A stretch of 64,000 nucleotides of DNA, from the NCBI GenBank assembly GCA_013397435.1, contig VZRG01000205.1, forward strand, positions 124,001-188,000, written 5' to 3'. This DNA comes from Erythrocercus mccallii. Taxonomy: Eukaryota > Chordata > Aves > Passeriformes > Dicruridae. Positions within the stretch are counted from its first letter, which is position 1. Each line of letters starts with the position of its first letter. Both the position numbers and the translations under genes were made by a program. The notes under the pieces were generated by a model. The model did not search any database, had not been told where the DNA came from, and saw only the letters and a list, made by a program, of their open reading frames with translations. Below are positions 51,601-64,000 of this stretch, piece after piece.

Positions 51601-53199
51601 CTCAAGGCACTGTGGGGAGTCCCTGCAAATGATCAATATCAATGCATCCTATCCCATGATTCACACTCAAATTCTGAGATTTGGAGAAACTCCTTCACCC
51701 TGAAGTTTGCATCCTTTGTTCTTTGATTTTTCTCCTTTCTGTGACCTACTTTGGTTTAGGATCTCTCTGTAGCTTTGTACAGCTCTTCCAGAAAAGAGAA
51801 TCATCTCATTCTATAGCCCTTAGTGCAAAAGTGAAATACAATAAATCCTAGCAAATCTGCTGCCTTTATTCACACATTTGTATCCTTATTAAATGCTGCC
51901 TAATAAATTCTGCAATGGAGGGAAGAGGAACTTATGTGCACCTCTGAAAAGTCTAACCAATCTAGCTGATGGGAAAGCATGATGGAATAGAAAGCAAGTG
52001 AAGAAAAACTGCTGCTTCCCCTGAATTTATTGGAAAAGTAACAGCTAGGTCAATTCCAGCAATGCTTAGGAGTCCACAAGAGGAGTGCAAAAGAAAAGAC
52101 GTCAAATTTGCCAGGTTAATGAAGGGAGAAATAAATACACTATCACAGTAAAAAAACCTAGCATAATGTCTTTACGTACGGTATTTATCTCTTGTTCTGT
52201 CCCTGGTGAAAGAAAAAACCAACAACTTAGAACTCAAGGGAATGGAATGTCCAAGAAAAAATAGAGGAGCAGAAGATATCGCTATGTGGAGAGGTGAGTT
52301 TGAACAGGAAACCAAAGTGCTGAAGTCAGACAAAACCAAACCATGGCGCAGCAAAATCTTGCAGTGCAAGAGCTTGTCATTCCCTACAAAAAAGGAGTTT
52401 TCTCCAAGCCTTTGCCCGTCTCTGAAGCTCTGTGGCCAGAGCCTTCATGTAGTGTAGCAAACCATCCCAGCCAATACCATAGGAAAGAGCCACTGGAGCA
52501 CCCATCCCTTCCTCCCTGCACTCAGAGCTTCCATTATTTGCTCCCAAAGTGCTCTCTAAGTGACTTTGCCTATTAATGTAACACACTTGCTGGACTCAGT
52601 TTAATTTGTTCTTTTTAAAATGTCACTGCTCACAGGGAGCTGCTGCTACAAACACAGACACCAAACAGAGCCAGACACCCCAGAGCAGCACACATCCAAC
52701 AGGAGACACCCACCAGAGCTGTGCCATCCCCAGCTGGCTTGGAGGGGCAACTCAGACCCTCCATGCTCATAAAACATTTACAACTCCATTTTCAATTTAT
52801 TTCTCAATGCCCAAACAGAGAGCATGCTTAAACCTAAATAAGATCTCAAGACATCACAGCTTAGGGAAGCCAACCAACACATGCCCAAGTGTATCCTGCC
52901 GTTCATTCACAAAGCAACTAAAATAAAAATTACTGCATTTAGCAGTGGCAGAAGCACTACGAGCCAGGCTACAGCAGCAATGAGCTCTATTCACTGCAGC
53001 ACTTCATTATGTATCACTCAGAGAAATCCTGCTGTTTTCTCTGTTTGCAAGCAAGCCTCAAGCCTTTTCTCAGCAGCTGTCACTTGGTTCACAAAAAAAA
53101 GCCTCTCAGCACCATGGCGATTAAATACCATTATAACTTTCCTCCTTCTGCATACTACAGTAGGCAATCAATATGGGCTTACATTTTATGAGACAAGGA
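48621..53199. other. Non-coding DNA, no gene seen
   Basis: The largest frames are 115 codons at 49,119-49,466 and about 107 codons at 52,606-53,204, both without recognisable domains and both in locally GC-richer DNA. No interspersed repeats were recognised. Short A-runs lie near 48,725 and 49,193. Confidence 0.5.
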
Positions 53200-53950
53200 G
53201 TTAACTTGTTCAATTACGGTGCAGACAGCTCTATTCTTTTGTAACAAGTAATCTGGGTAGGGAAATCGATACTGACAGGCCCGATGCACGCCAGCTAATT
53301 TCATATTATCCTCAGCCAATCGGGTACCTGCGAATAATAGAGTTGTTGTTACAGTTCATTATGGGGAGGTGGGATCAATATCAGTACAATAAGAGGATTG
53401 GCAATGCATCTGCTGCATAAGTAACCCTGAAGGGAAAGAAGGTCCCACCAGTGCAGCCGGCACACTCGCATTTACATAGCCAGGGAAAACAAAAGTGCCA
53501 GGGAGGGCCCTGCTCCCTGACCTACAATTAAAGATGAAAACACCCCAGAATTGGAGCAGGATAAACAAACCTCCCTCGCCTACTGCCAGGATAAAACAGA
53601 GACGGGGGCAAAGTTGAAGAAAATGTTAATAGCAGATTAAAAGACGTGCATATGCTTCGTAAAATGAGATAACACATGCACGGCTAAATGAACCAGAAAC
53701 AATCTATTATTTTTTGAAGCATTACATTAATATACAATGTATGTTTGACAAAGTGCAAGGCAGGAAGGGAGAAAACACGCAGTCCTATCCTGATGAAGAT
53801 TATATATATTTTATACGCATGATATTTCATGGAGCATGTTTTCTTTGATGATGTAAAGTCCTACCTATGTTAACATTTATTATGCAGAGTGTGCAAATGG
53901 GGCACAAGAAAAATGAGAGATTCTGGTATTCAAATTAGGGGTTAGAGAGA
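53200..53950. promoter_or_regulatory. Strong candidate conserved non-coding element (possible developmental enhancer)
   Basis: The first 230 bases hold a string of CpG-containing motifs rare elsewhere here: TTCAATTACGGTGC, AAATCGATACTGAC, GCCCGATGCACGCC, GCCAATCGGGTACC and TGCGAATAATAG. A second dense part (53,590-53,900) has GAGACGGGGGC, AGACGTGCATATGCTTCG, CACGGCTAAATG, ATTAATATACAATGTATG and TATACGCATGATATTTC, including octamer/POU-like ATGCATAT-type strings. No repeats are present and the 69-codon minus-strand frame has no domain. The two parts may be separate elements split by the GC-richer middle. Function and conservation are inferred. Confidence 0.5.
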
Positions 53951-56399
53951 CAATTCTGTGCTGTGTGTTTAAAACAGCTTGAGAAGTAACAGTATGCTTG
54001 TTATTTAGTTAAGAAATACAAGTGGAATAACAATATTTTTAAAATATAAACATTTTGGAGAAAAAAAAAGTGGTTTATTTGAAAGAGCCGTGTTTCTTTA
54101 GGTAACAAAAAATTAATTTTTTCCCTCCCCGATCACAGAACAGATACCAGAAATATCCTGGAAGGGAACACTTGCATCTAACATTTCATACAATTTTTTT
54201 TTCCCTTTAATAAGTACCTAATTTGAGACAACACAGATTTCAGAGGCAGCAAAAGCTTGTAAACTTAATTGGCTTAGAGTAGAGCCAGAGCTCTCCCTTA
54301 AACCCTACCTTTAAATCAGTGGCAGAAGTTTGCTTGGCTTCCCAAGGACACAGATCTGCCCAAGCTGCCTGAAACCCCATCCCAACCTGGGAAATATTTT
54401 GCAAAACACAAGTTTTACAACAGTGAAAAATACAACATACCACGATGAGCAGATACTGACTCCAATTTCAAAAGTGTGCTATGAGTATCAAAATATAAGG
54501 ACTTATAGAATGTAAAAATCGAGGGCATGTAGGAGATATAAAAAAGGACTTTCTTCTGTGTACTAATTACACATTTGTTCTTAAACATCTACATTTCTCT
54601 GTTTACTCTTCCCAGCTTTTACCTTCTAAAAGAAGTGTAAATAAATTCAGTGATTTCAACCATCTCTACTGGACATTTATCCATCTAAAACCCAAACAAA
54701 CCACCACATAATCTGATACATTTCAACCTGACCAGCCATTTTTACTCTTGAAAGGCTCATAGGCAGATATTTGCACACCAAAATTAGGCTGTGTTGGCAA
54801 AGCTGGGCAGAACAGCTATTAGAGCTCTCATTTGGTGCTCTAATACTCCTCATCAATTTTGGAAAACCAAAATATCCATCAGCTCAATTCCTCCCCTCTG
54901 CTTCTACTCCCTCCAAAATGCTGGATGGGATACGAAACTGTCATTAATACTAATGACCCTTTCAAGCCAGCCTTGAAAGAACAAGTATTTTGTTAACTCT
55001 GCAGTTCCTGTTAACACATTATAGCCTTTGGAATAGATTACTGGTAGTCTAATTTCATTCATTATTTATCCTGGTCATTTTTGAAGTCCATTAATTATTT
55101 TTCATCAAAATGCAAAACCAGGCATAGGGGCAAGGGGGAGGGTGAGCACTGATGTGCATGCTGGATTCACACTCCACACTCTTAACTCTTACCAGGAGCT
55201 GATGCAATAAACACCGACCATGGGGAAGATTTCATGCATCCATCAGTAATGTGTGTCAAAGCCATCAAAAAGGAGTTGGAGAAGTCTCACTCCTAACTGA
55301 ATTTATATTCCTTATGTTAGAGAAACCAGCTCCTTTGTGCCATGGTGATAAAATAGCTACCATCAAACTTCATGACTGCAAAATGACATGGTCTGGAAGC
55401 CACCTTAGAAGGAAACTACATTTAAATATCAGAGAAAAGAGTCCTCAGCTGTGTGACGTCTCCACGTCTCCACTGCTGACATCAAGCCACCATCATTTTA
55501 TTTGCCTCACACATCAAAATACTGCACAGAATTCAAAGTAATATGCATGGAAATACACCCAAATGTTTCCAAATTACATCTTGTTAACATGGAAAAATAG
55601 CACAGAGGTCACAGAAGAAAGGAATCACATGCTCTCTCAATGCTCCACTATCTCAACCGTTAAGGGAGCAGAGCAGAGAACGTGGAAGACTGATCAGCAG
55701 ATTCTTATCTATCCTCATGCACTCTAGAGTAAAAGTAAATCAATGTATATTGGCTGGGAGCTACCAGCAGCAGCCAGACTCAGTCTCTCCAGGTACTCTG
55801 GTAGTTGTAAGAAAGAAATATGTGCATTTCTCAGTAAGGGATAAATGGTTCTAACTTATCCTCAGAGAGCCCTCCTAAGTATCAGTGTTACTATTCTCCT
55901 GATAGATGCTCATTTCTTACAGTAGAGTGTCATAAATATGGACTAAGTTTTATATCACAGCTCCCAGGTGACCATCCTTCCAAATTCCAAGTCATTGGAG
56001 CCCTTCAAAACCTAGTAAAATTAATAGAAGGGTGAAACAAGGTTTTGTTTTAAATCCTTAAAACCTGCGGATCTGGAACCCTAGAGATGCTTCCCCCACC
56101 CTGCCAACTCTCTGGGTGTCTGCAGTAGCAAAATATGTATTTTTTTTCATACACACTGAATCCTCAAATCATTTATCCACCAGAAACTGAGCAGCAAACA
56201 GCCAGAGTTAATTTTTCTGAGATAGCAAAACAGGGCAGTACTGCAGAAGATTCATCTCCCGTAACATCACTGTGCAGTCACCCCAAATCCTTCATGGTGG
56301 AGGAGAATGCTGGGTCTCAGGGCTCAGCACATTTCAGACCAGCTCATTTGGCAACCACCATTCCAGACAAGCCTTTGTGGATTCTGCTTATCCCTTGGT
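53951..56399. other. Non-coding DNA, no gene seen
   Basis: Frames reach at most 96 codons (55,251-55,541) without recognisable features. A short TAAT-rich part at 55,010-55,110, containing CCATTAATTATTTTTCATC, is a weak regulatory candidate. No repeats were recognised beyond A- and T-runs. Confidence 0.5.
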
Positions 56400-57060
56400 A
56401 AAATAAAGACCATAATTACCCTCCTTTCATTTGATTCTCATAAAATTCAGCTTTACAATTGCTCCTGACAAAGGCACCTGCTGTGATTCTTGCAACCAAA
56501 GCAACAATTGATGCCTTTGTATAATGATGTGCCATATAAAACATTATAGTGAAGTGATAGCTTCACATCTCCAGCTATGGGCACTGTGCATAACTATTTC
56601 AAACAAGCAGCTATTCCATTTAACAGCTACTAAATCCTTGGATGTATTTATTAAAAGGCACTGAGCAATTCATGTTTAATTACTTCATAGAAGAAACAGA
56701 AGTAGTAGTGGAGGAAGAGTTAAATATGGTACTAAAATGAAAAAGCTACAACTAATCACAATTAAGAGGAAGTCCCAGGCTATTTAAATGCTACAATCCA
56801 ATTATATCAGGTAAAATGAATTACTCCTTTAATGCTGACTTTATATGAAGATACCTTCTTATTGCTCTCATTAATAATCATCAGACATCATTTTAGCCCA
56901 TATTGGCTGCAATAACATTTCTATTAGCATCATGGTGTAGCAGAGCTGACAATTAAAATAAAAAATAAATCAAACCCAGAACTGAATAAATGTAATTATA
57001 GTTCAGAAAAGAGCTTTTATGACTATTTGATTAGTCAACTGAACAGTACTTATCTTTTAA
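56400..57060. promoter_or_regulatory. Candidate conserved non-coding element (possible enhancer)
   Basis: The block is repeat-free and complex, with many AT-rich factor-binding cores: CATAATTACC at 56,411, CAACAATTGATGCC near 56,502, TTTAATTACTTC near 56,675, CCAATTATATCAGG near 56,797, and CTCATTAATAATCATCAG near 56,868. It has almost no long frame on either strand. CpG is scarce here, so the evidence is weaker than for the 46.6 and 53.2 kb blocks. Confidence 0.35.
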
Positions 57061-59809
57061 ATCTTAAATTTCAGTTAAATGAAATTTCAGACTTCTTATT
57101 ACAGTAGTCCCTGAAAAACCAAGATACAGGCTGCAGATGCTTCCAAGAGTTATTTAGCTGCCTTAGTACCAATATGCATCATGTTACTTGAGAACTATCA
57201 AGTAAAATAGACTTAATAGGGCTGTAAACCACCAGAACAGAAGAAATTACAGGGTGCATAAAAAATCCCAACCAACCCCACACAATGCCACATACACACA
57301 ACCAAAACCCAAAAAAACCCCTACTAACATAAGCAATCAGGCTACTTCAGTTGCTCTCCACTGGACTCCACACACCTTTTTATACTTGGAAACCTTAGCA
57401 AGAGAAGCCAACAAGGTATGTGCAAGACAAAATCATGCATTCTTAGCGATATTGCCACAGTCCGGCCCATAAACTACAGAAGCAGGGAACTTCTGGCTCA
57501 GCAGATTTTCATGGGATATGAATAGAGGGCACAGAATTGGGGCCAGTATTTGACTTGCTCATAACAGATACCAACACGTTCCACATAAAAACCAACGGCA
57601 CCTAAAAGGCCAGGGCTGGCTGTTCCAGAGAGGTAAGAATTTATTTATGGGCAAAAAGCAAAGGATTGTGGTGGCTTACCTAGAGTAGTACATGGAACAC
57701 TGCCAGCCCCAGGCAGCTCAAAGGGATGTGTGAACATTTGGAAACTTATAAAACAAATATTTGATCCAATATGCATCACTATCAAATTTTCTCCAGGAAT
57801 GTGTAGAATTTTTACTCCCAGTCTTGAATGTTTGATGCTGAGAATTTGTAACTCATTTACACAACAAAACATGCAGAACTATTCTTTTCCTTTTTTCTAA
57901 AAGGAGCAGGGGGAAGGCATTTTGATAAGAATTTCTATATATTCAGGTTTTTCATCCTACTCTGAAAACTCCTATTTTAAACTTCTAAACTTCAAGAGTT
58001 TAATCTAGGGCTCTAGTCCCCATAGCTGCAGACCACTGCAACTGTTATAGTATCATATTTTCACCTTTTATACCAAGACACCTTTACTAAAAACACATTT
58101 GAAAGTAAATTTCCACTCTCCCCCAGGGACAAAAATAATTTCCGTTGTAGGAGCAATTACAATTTTGTTTTCTGAAAAGTTACCAGGCAACAAAAATTCC
58201 AGAATCAGAACAAAAGCTTTTCTGCATTTTCAGAAACTAAACTGCAATTCAATGTAAATAGATGCAACATTATCATAAATAAGTACTATCTCTAGAAAAG
58301 AAAATTTTGAGATAAATCACTAAGAAACCATATTATCCCCCAGTTCTCACGGATCTTTCAATGAAAATTGGGTGTTACAACTCCCCTTTCAGCAGCTCTT
58401 GCAGCCCTCCTTCATCACAAGACCCAGCAACATGGGATGCCCATTCATCATACAAGTTATTCATCTCATTAAAATAAATCCATTTTATAATGAAAACTCA
58501 AGTAGAAGCAACTGAATTTCAAAAGGATGACAGGTGTATCCAATCTGAGAACAGTGGATCCACATCTGTCTCTGGGTATGATGTCCTTTAAATTCAGGTG
58601 TTCTCAGATTAAAACATCAAAGCCACATTTCTACACCACTGCAGGTGAGTGACTGATCCTGGGGACTTGAACCACCACTCATGGGACAGATGCCCACTAA
58701 GAGAGTTACAAAACCCAGCCTTGGTAGACCTGCTGTTTGGGGGAAGCAATTAAAAATGTGCATCCAAATACTAAGTACTGTGCAATACTCTTCTTACAGG
58801 AGCTCTGCTCCAGAATTGCAGAGGCAGAGCTGCAAAATTCTTTTCAAGCATCAAAAAATATCTTTGGACTTGATCTCACTCAACCAGCCTGGCTTTTTTT
58901 CCCTGCCTTTGGGATTCAAGTGCTTACCAGTCCTGGAAATCCCAGATTATTCCTTCAGCTGATGAGCTGTCACCAGGCACCCTGTTACTATTAAAAAGTA
59001 AATTAGGACTTCTAAGAAGAGGTAGAGGAAGCCTGGACCATTCAGGAAGAGTTTCCTGTGTCTGTTCTACAACCAGCCAACAGCAAATGCTGGGCTCCTG
59101 CTTTGAGGGAGTTTTATATCAAATAAAAATTAACACAATTTGCACATTTTTAAAAGCAAGATATCACTCCTAGAACTGCTTGCGTCCTTAAAAAAAAAAA
59201 AAAAAAGGACTTGATTACCCAAATAAAATACACTTCAAAACCCTGTGATACCCAGCCAGGCCACCCACTCTCCCCCACATCACAGGTCAGGTCAGAAAAA
59301 TCTCTGATTGCCAGTTCACAACAGTCACTTCCTTAGGACTGAACAACCTGCTGAAAGTTTTAGTTTACAGTAGCTCGAGTTCTACTGAAGGCTCAGTGCT
59401 TTTGACAGCAGGGCTGCTACAGAATCACAGTGCTGTCCCCTAAACTCCTTTAGGTCCCTTTGAAATTCCAGGGCAGATCTGCTTCTCTTGGTCCTTAGCA
59501 CATTACATCATACTGCTTTTGTTTTCAGAGCTCCACTACCTTGGTTGCTAAAAAACTTCACAATTTCTTTTGGAAATCTTCAAATTGCCATTAAAAGTCC
59601 TGATCCCTCTGTAATAAAAACATGAGTTAGAAATATCTAATACAGTAATTTCTGGACTACTCGTGCATGGATTTGAAACATCTCTAGATAATTTGTTTTG
59701 TATTCTACTGTTCTCTGGTGTCTTTTAGAGAGAGAAAAAAAGTGGGGTTTAGTTTCAATATAGAGAATTCTTTAAATCCTTGTGGCTTTGACTGTTGATC
59801 ATTTTGTAA
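57061..59809. other. Non-coding DNA, no gene seen
   Basis: Frames reach at most 93 codons, none recognisable. An A/C-rich low-complexity tract lies at about 57,265-57,325 and a long poly-A run at about 59,190-59,207. No transposon body was recognised next to either. Confidence 0.5.
59190..59207. repeat. Poly-A tract
   Basis: This is an uninterrupted run of about 18 A residues. It could be a retroposed tail, but the upstream sequence shows no known gene or SINE. Confidence 0.85.
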
Positions 59810-60520
59810 AGCCACAGAGAACAGTTTACAAGGAGCCAAATGGGTAATCATTATTCCCTATCAGCAATGAGCTGTGACTTGTGTAAATTGCATAATAAAT
59901 TAGGTATTTTGAGATAAATGAATTTACAATAAACAATCACGGACTGAAAAGCTCTACTTCTTGTCTCCAAAGGCACAAGCTCTGGTTAAAATCAGCCACA
60001 GGTAGTTAAGTGATTATAAACTGTAAAAATAAATCAACCTGATATAATTGCTCCAAGGAAAAAATTACCAACATATTTAAAATTTCAGCAGTGCACCTTT
60101 TCCCATATCCATTTGGCATTATCTAATTACCTTCACATTTCATTTCCATCAGTGATATGACCTGTATTTTCCTTTTATAACTGTCGGGGAGGGGGTGGGA
60201 GAGTGGAGTGGAGGACCACAGTGATAAATCAAGCTCACCATTAGGACCGAAATGGCTCATCGCTGCAGCTCTAAATCCAGGATTTATAAAGATGTCTAGG
60301 CCATATAGCACACTTGTGGACACCATAATAAATTCATGAGCACATTGCCAAGGCAAACCACTTCATTATGTGGCAGGCTGCTAGCCATTAATCTAGCAAA
60401 GAGAGATTCCTGAGAAACTGAGACTGCTTGGAAATTTATGCAGGCCTAAAGTTACCCATTTCATTATGGATTTAATCTGCTCTTTCTGCCAGAGTGCATG
60501 AAAGGTTTTTACAGTTTAGA
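59810..60520. promoter_or_regulatory. Candidate conserved non-coding element (possible enhancer)
   Basis: The block is about 700 bases, repeat-free, with many AT-rich cores (GGTAATCATTATTCCC, TTGCATAATAAATTAGG, AACAATCACGG, TTATCTAATTACC near 60,118, CCATTAATCTAGC) and a GC-richer middle with CpGs (CTGTCGGGG, GGACCGAAATGG, TCATCGCTG). A short G-run cluster lies at 60,186-60,199. The 77-codon minus-strand frame has no recognisable domain. It resembles a developmental enhancer in style; conservation was not tested. Confidence 0.42.
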
Positions 60521-63500
60521 TCAAGTGCTTGTAACTCCCTATTTTATATTATTTCTTCAACAATAATGTCCTAATTTTCCTCTCAAAAAACTATTCAAAC
60601 TGAATGCCTTCACGCTTGCCTTCCTCTAATATTACACTAAATAAAATATTTATACAATCAATTGACAAAGAGCATTTTTTTCCCTTAAATGTTCCATTAA
60701 CATGTAAATTTTCATATGATCTTTATCTCATAGACAAAATGTGCTTAGCAATGCCCACCTTCTTCCAGGCAGTTAACCCTTTTGTTGACTGTAAAGAATC
60801 CAGATCAAAACAGATTCAGTGGCCTCATTTCTAAAGCCCCTAAAAAGGCCTTGTATTTAAATTATTATTCATTGAAAGGAGATGTAGCTCCTAAAGTAAT
60901 TTGCATGCTTCTTTTGATGTCTTTCTCTTCTTCTCATACACAGCACACAGACATGCATTTTAAGTCCAATTGCAATAACTAAGGTATTCGAAATTACTAT
61001 TTTCAACATTATTAGAAAGTTTAATATAATGTCCCTATAATGCAGAATATTCCAGGTGATGCAGAGACTCTGTCATAAAAAAATGAGATTAACAAGGCAA
61101 ACTACAAAAATAAAACTTATGATGAACTGAATAATTGCAGATTAAGATCTTCTGTAAACAAAGACTTCTTCACATTCAGGTGACCCTGTTAACTTATGCT
61201 CACCATACTTTACAAAGTGAAAAATTTAGGCAAAAATGGTTTTAGTGTTTTGATTCTCCTAATGAAACATAATGCAAAAACCAAAACCCAGAAACTGGAA
61301 TAAACAATATTTTGGGGGGAAAAAAACCAACCAAATACCACAACCTTAACTATTCCATTTCCTTTTATGTTCAATATTCTTTGCTGCTGTTATCTCACTA
61401 GAACTCCCAGCCATGCATTTGTTAAAACATTCCAATGCCTGGAGATGGGTCTAAAAGGTTATATTTCTGTGTTAGGGTGGTTCTTACTTAATGGTTTTTG
61501 ATGGACAAGTACTTCATGTATCAGCCTTCAAAACTGTGATGCAAACACTCTCTGCACCCTCATCCTCACCAGCCCTGGTGACATCCTGTGTGAGCATGCA
61601 CATAAGGTTAATAAACCCATCACCAGCTGAGGGCAAACCTACAGCCATAACTTTAATAACACAAATTTATCTTTAATATCCATCTTAAAGATTATTACGG
61701 AGCAAGAAAACACACAAGAACATGTCATGTATGTTAACATCTTCCTTTTATTAGAACTCTTCCTTTTTCCCTTGTCTTAGATGAGCAAAGTGGCAGCTTG
61801 TCTTGCCCGCTTTAAACAGTTTGTCCCCTATCAGGAGTATCTGGGTTGTAGGAAATTACACATCCAATACTCATCAGGTGTATTTTGGTGATAATTTGTT
61901 ACCTCATCTCTCGGATAAGCAAACTTAATAATAAAACTTCTACCCATGCTAAAGTGTCTCTCTGGGATCTTTGGAGTAAAACTTACACATAAATAGCTGT
62001 GAGGCACTTATCCAAAAAAACTCCAGAAACCCAAAACAAAACCAAAGGCCATCCTCCTCCTTAGCAGATGAAATCTATTCTGCAGAATGTAGTCTGGAGC
62101 CTATTTTATTTTTTCCATTACATGTAATAAAGGGAGACTACCTCTTATATAATTAATTATTCTTCTATCAAAGAGAACACTCATCTTGGAGTGTACAATT
62201 TCCATATCACAGTGTGAGAAAGATTCACGGAACAGAGGTTGAGGTTCAATAGCACTTTACATCCCTCTGCCTTGCCAAGACATCACAGTCCACCTGAGCT
62301 TTGTCTCATACTAATTTTCCTTTTTCCATCATTTCCCCCAAAATATTACCTACTTGGCTCTAACAATGGAGGAGATAACGTCAACATGGGGCCCAACTCT
62401 GTTGAACTCTGATATGAAACACTTATATGGAATTAAACTGCTTATAAAAATACTATAAATACTATAAAATTGGTCAATTATTACACTGAGAATTGCCTAA
62501 CAGAGACACTTTAGAAAAGTGATCAGACTACAAAAAACAGGAACATGCAAGGGACTAAACAATGAATTTTAAGAGATTAAGCAGAATTCTATCTTTTTCC
62601 CAGCAGAAAGGGAGATTCTGCATCAACTGAGCAGTTGGGCATAAAGCTACTTTTAATAAAATTTTTAGTTTACTAAAAGTAAAGAAGGTAAAACATTTTG
62701 AGTATATAGTTAGCCTCAATCTAAAGCAAAAAAAACTTTGGAACTCGCTGCACAGGCCTTATTTGTGGTCTATTATATTCATAATCTCCAAATCACCACA
62801 CTGGTGTTTTACAAACTGTTTCACTTTGGACACATCAGACCTCTGAGAACAGCTGTGACCATCTCCAAACATTCCTAAAGGTACCTTTGATACTGCTGAC
62901 ATATTTTAGGAAGGAACAGTAATGACATCTTTCTAAGATAAGAAAATTACTTTTTGCTCTGAGGTCAGATCGTTCTTCAACTAATCAATCTGCCTTGTAC
63001 CTTGGGAAACAGTTCATGTAAGCAACTAGGATGCATCAAACCTGAAGGAAATGACTTCTCAGAACTTCACTGCCAGTGAAAACAAAGCTACAATAAACAC
63101 ACATCTCAGCCACACGCAGGAGAATTCCCTCCTGGACACAATTGCTTGGAAAACAAAAAGTTTGAGAGCATTACATTTAGTTCATCTAATGAGTAGTGCA
63201 TAACTGGATGAAGTAACTTTTCACAAATAGACCATCACATTGAAGAAAAAGGTCCTTAAAGTAAGAAGGAAGATACTTTACCTCTCCAAGAAAAGAAAAA
63301 AAACTGAAGCAAAATAATCACAATTTGCTTAGAAGTCACTTAAGATTATTTCTGGGACCACTAGGTATCCACAGCTTTCTCCACTTTTTTTCCAAATAAT
63401 TGATAATAATTTTGATTTTTTATCAAAACTAGCGCTAAGACTCTAAAATACTTTGAGGTCCTTGACCCCAGATCCAGCCCAAACCCAGGAGCCTCCCAAT

Positions 63501-64000
63501 CAATTTCAGAAAAGGTTGAATGCTTCTCTGAAACACACAGCAAGTCCATCCATCCTGAAACACTCCCAAGTAGGCAACAAGTGCTCACTCCTTTTGTGCT
63601 CATTTGCAGTCACAGATGCCCAGACCCCACCAGAACCAATGCGCCTTCACAGCCATGACCCACTGAATGCACCCTGCTTTGGGACTTGTCACACAATGTA
63701 GCAAATGTTTTAGATGTTCTCAGAAACTTCAAGCCAAAGTTAAGCAGAAAGTCATCGTTACAACACTTGTAATTCTTGTCTTCAGCACTGTTACAGCTTT
63801 GGGAATAAGCTATTATAAAGTCCTGTAACACTGTGTTCTTCCTGGGATACACTAAGCAAACAAGCAGCTGATTTCCCACACCCAGTTTTTCAAGACTTTT
63901 CATGTATCTGGATATAAAATAAAAATAAGTTTCCACCAGCAAGCTGAACAAAATCCAGGGTTTTAGCTAAATTCAAATGATTTAGGCCAAGGCAAATACA
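60521..64000. other. Non-coding DNA, no gene seen
   Basis: The stretch is mostly AT-rich. A 113-codon minus-strand frame at 63,610-63,951 and shorter ones have no recognisable features. A TATATAATTAATTATTC string near 62,147 is AT-rich and could be a factor-binding site or chance. The final 550 bases are slightly GC-richer. No repeats were recognised besides short A-runs. Confidence 0.5.

Noticed and set aside
1..64000. Endogenous retrovirus, DNA transposon body, tRNA, rRNA or CRISPR array
   Set aside because: I looked for LTR pairs, polymerase or transposase motifs, tRNA-like boxes and regularly spaced repeats and saw none that hold up.

Overview
The window looks like AT-rich, non-coding nuclear DNA from an amniote, most likely a bird. 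I find no protein-coding gene, rRNA, tRNA, CRISPR array, operon or prokaryotic signal. Open reading frames are short (161 codons at most), lie at random on both strands, and resemble no protein family I know. The longest ones sit in CR1 retrotransposon copies or GC-richer patches, where stop codons are depleted. The bird call rests on six CR1 LINE 3'-end fragments, the typical interspersed repeat of birds and other sauropsids. The low overall repeat load and the absence of SINEs agree with it. A non-avian sauropsid cannot be excluded from this stretch alone.

Layout: unique AT-rich DNA is broken by CR1 copies at about 5.34-5.81 kb, 6.50-6.78 kb (clearly older), 10.15-10.79 kb, 18.69-18.80 kb, 26.68-26.85 kb (the only plus-strand copy) and 38.31-38.51 kb. 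There are short microsatellites at 4.5, 11.7, 14.35 and 36.6 kb, and homopolymer or A/C- and T/G-rich tracts at 10.05, 17.7, 20.7, 34.8, 37.3 and 59.2 kb. GC-richer patches lie at 18.24-18.60 kb, which contains an isolated TATA box, and at 41.70-42.17 kb.

The most interesting content is a set of blocks that read like conserved non-coding elements, that is, distal developmental enhancers. They have high sequence complexity and no repeats, many homeodomain-type TAATTA/TAAT cores, and CpG dinucleotides kept although the surroundings have mostly lost theirs. The best are at 46.56-47.26 kb and 53.20-53.95 kb. Others are at 59.81-60.52, 48.15-48.62, 56.40-57.06, 32.24-32.72, 24.30-24.74 and 2.22-2.64 kb. 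Five of the eight lie in the last 18 kb. The pattern fits a gene desert or a very long intron next to a developmental regulator, but the window does not say which gene. This is inference, because conservation could not be tested here.

Other structural oddities are a perfect 16-bp inverted repeat with a 110-nt spacer at 36,908-37,049 and a 41-nt segment with good splice sites at both ends at 27,500-27,540. I see no convincing new biological system.
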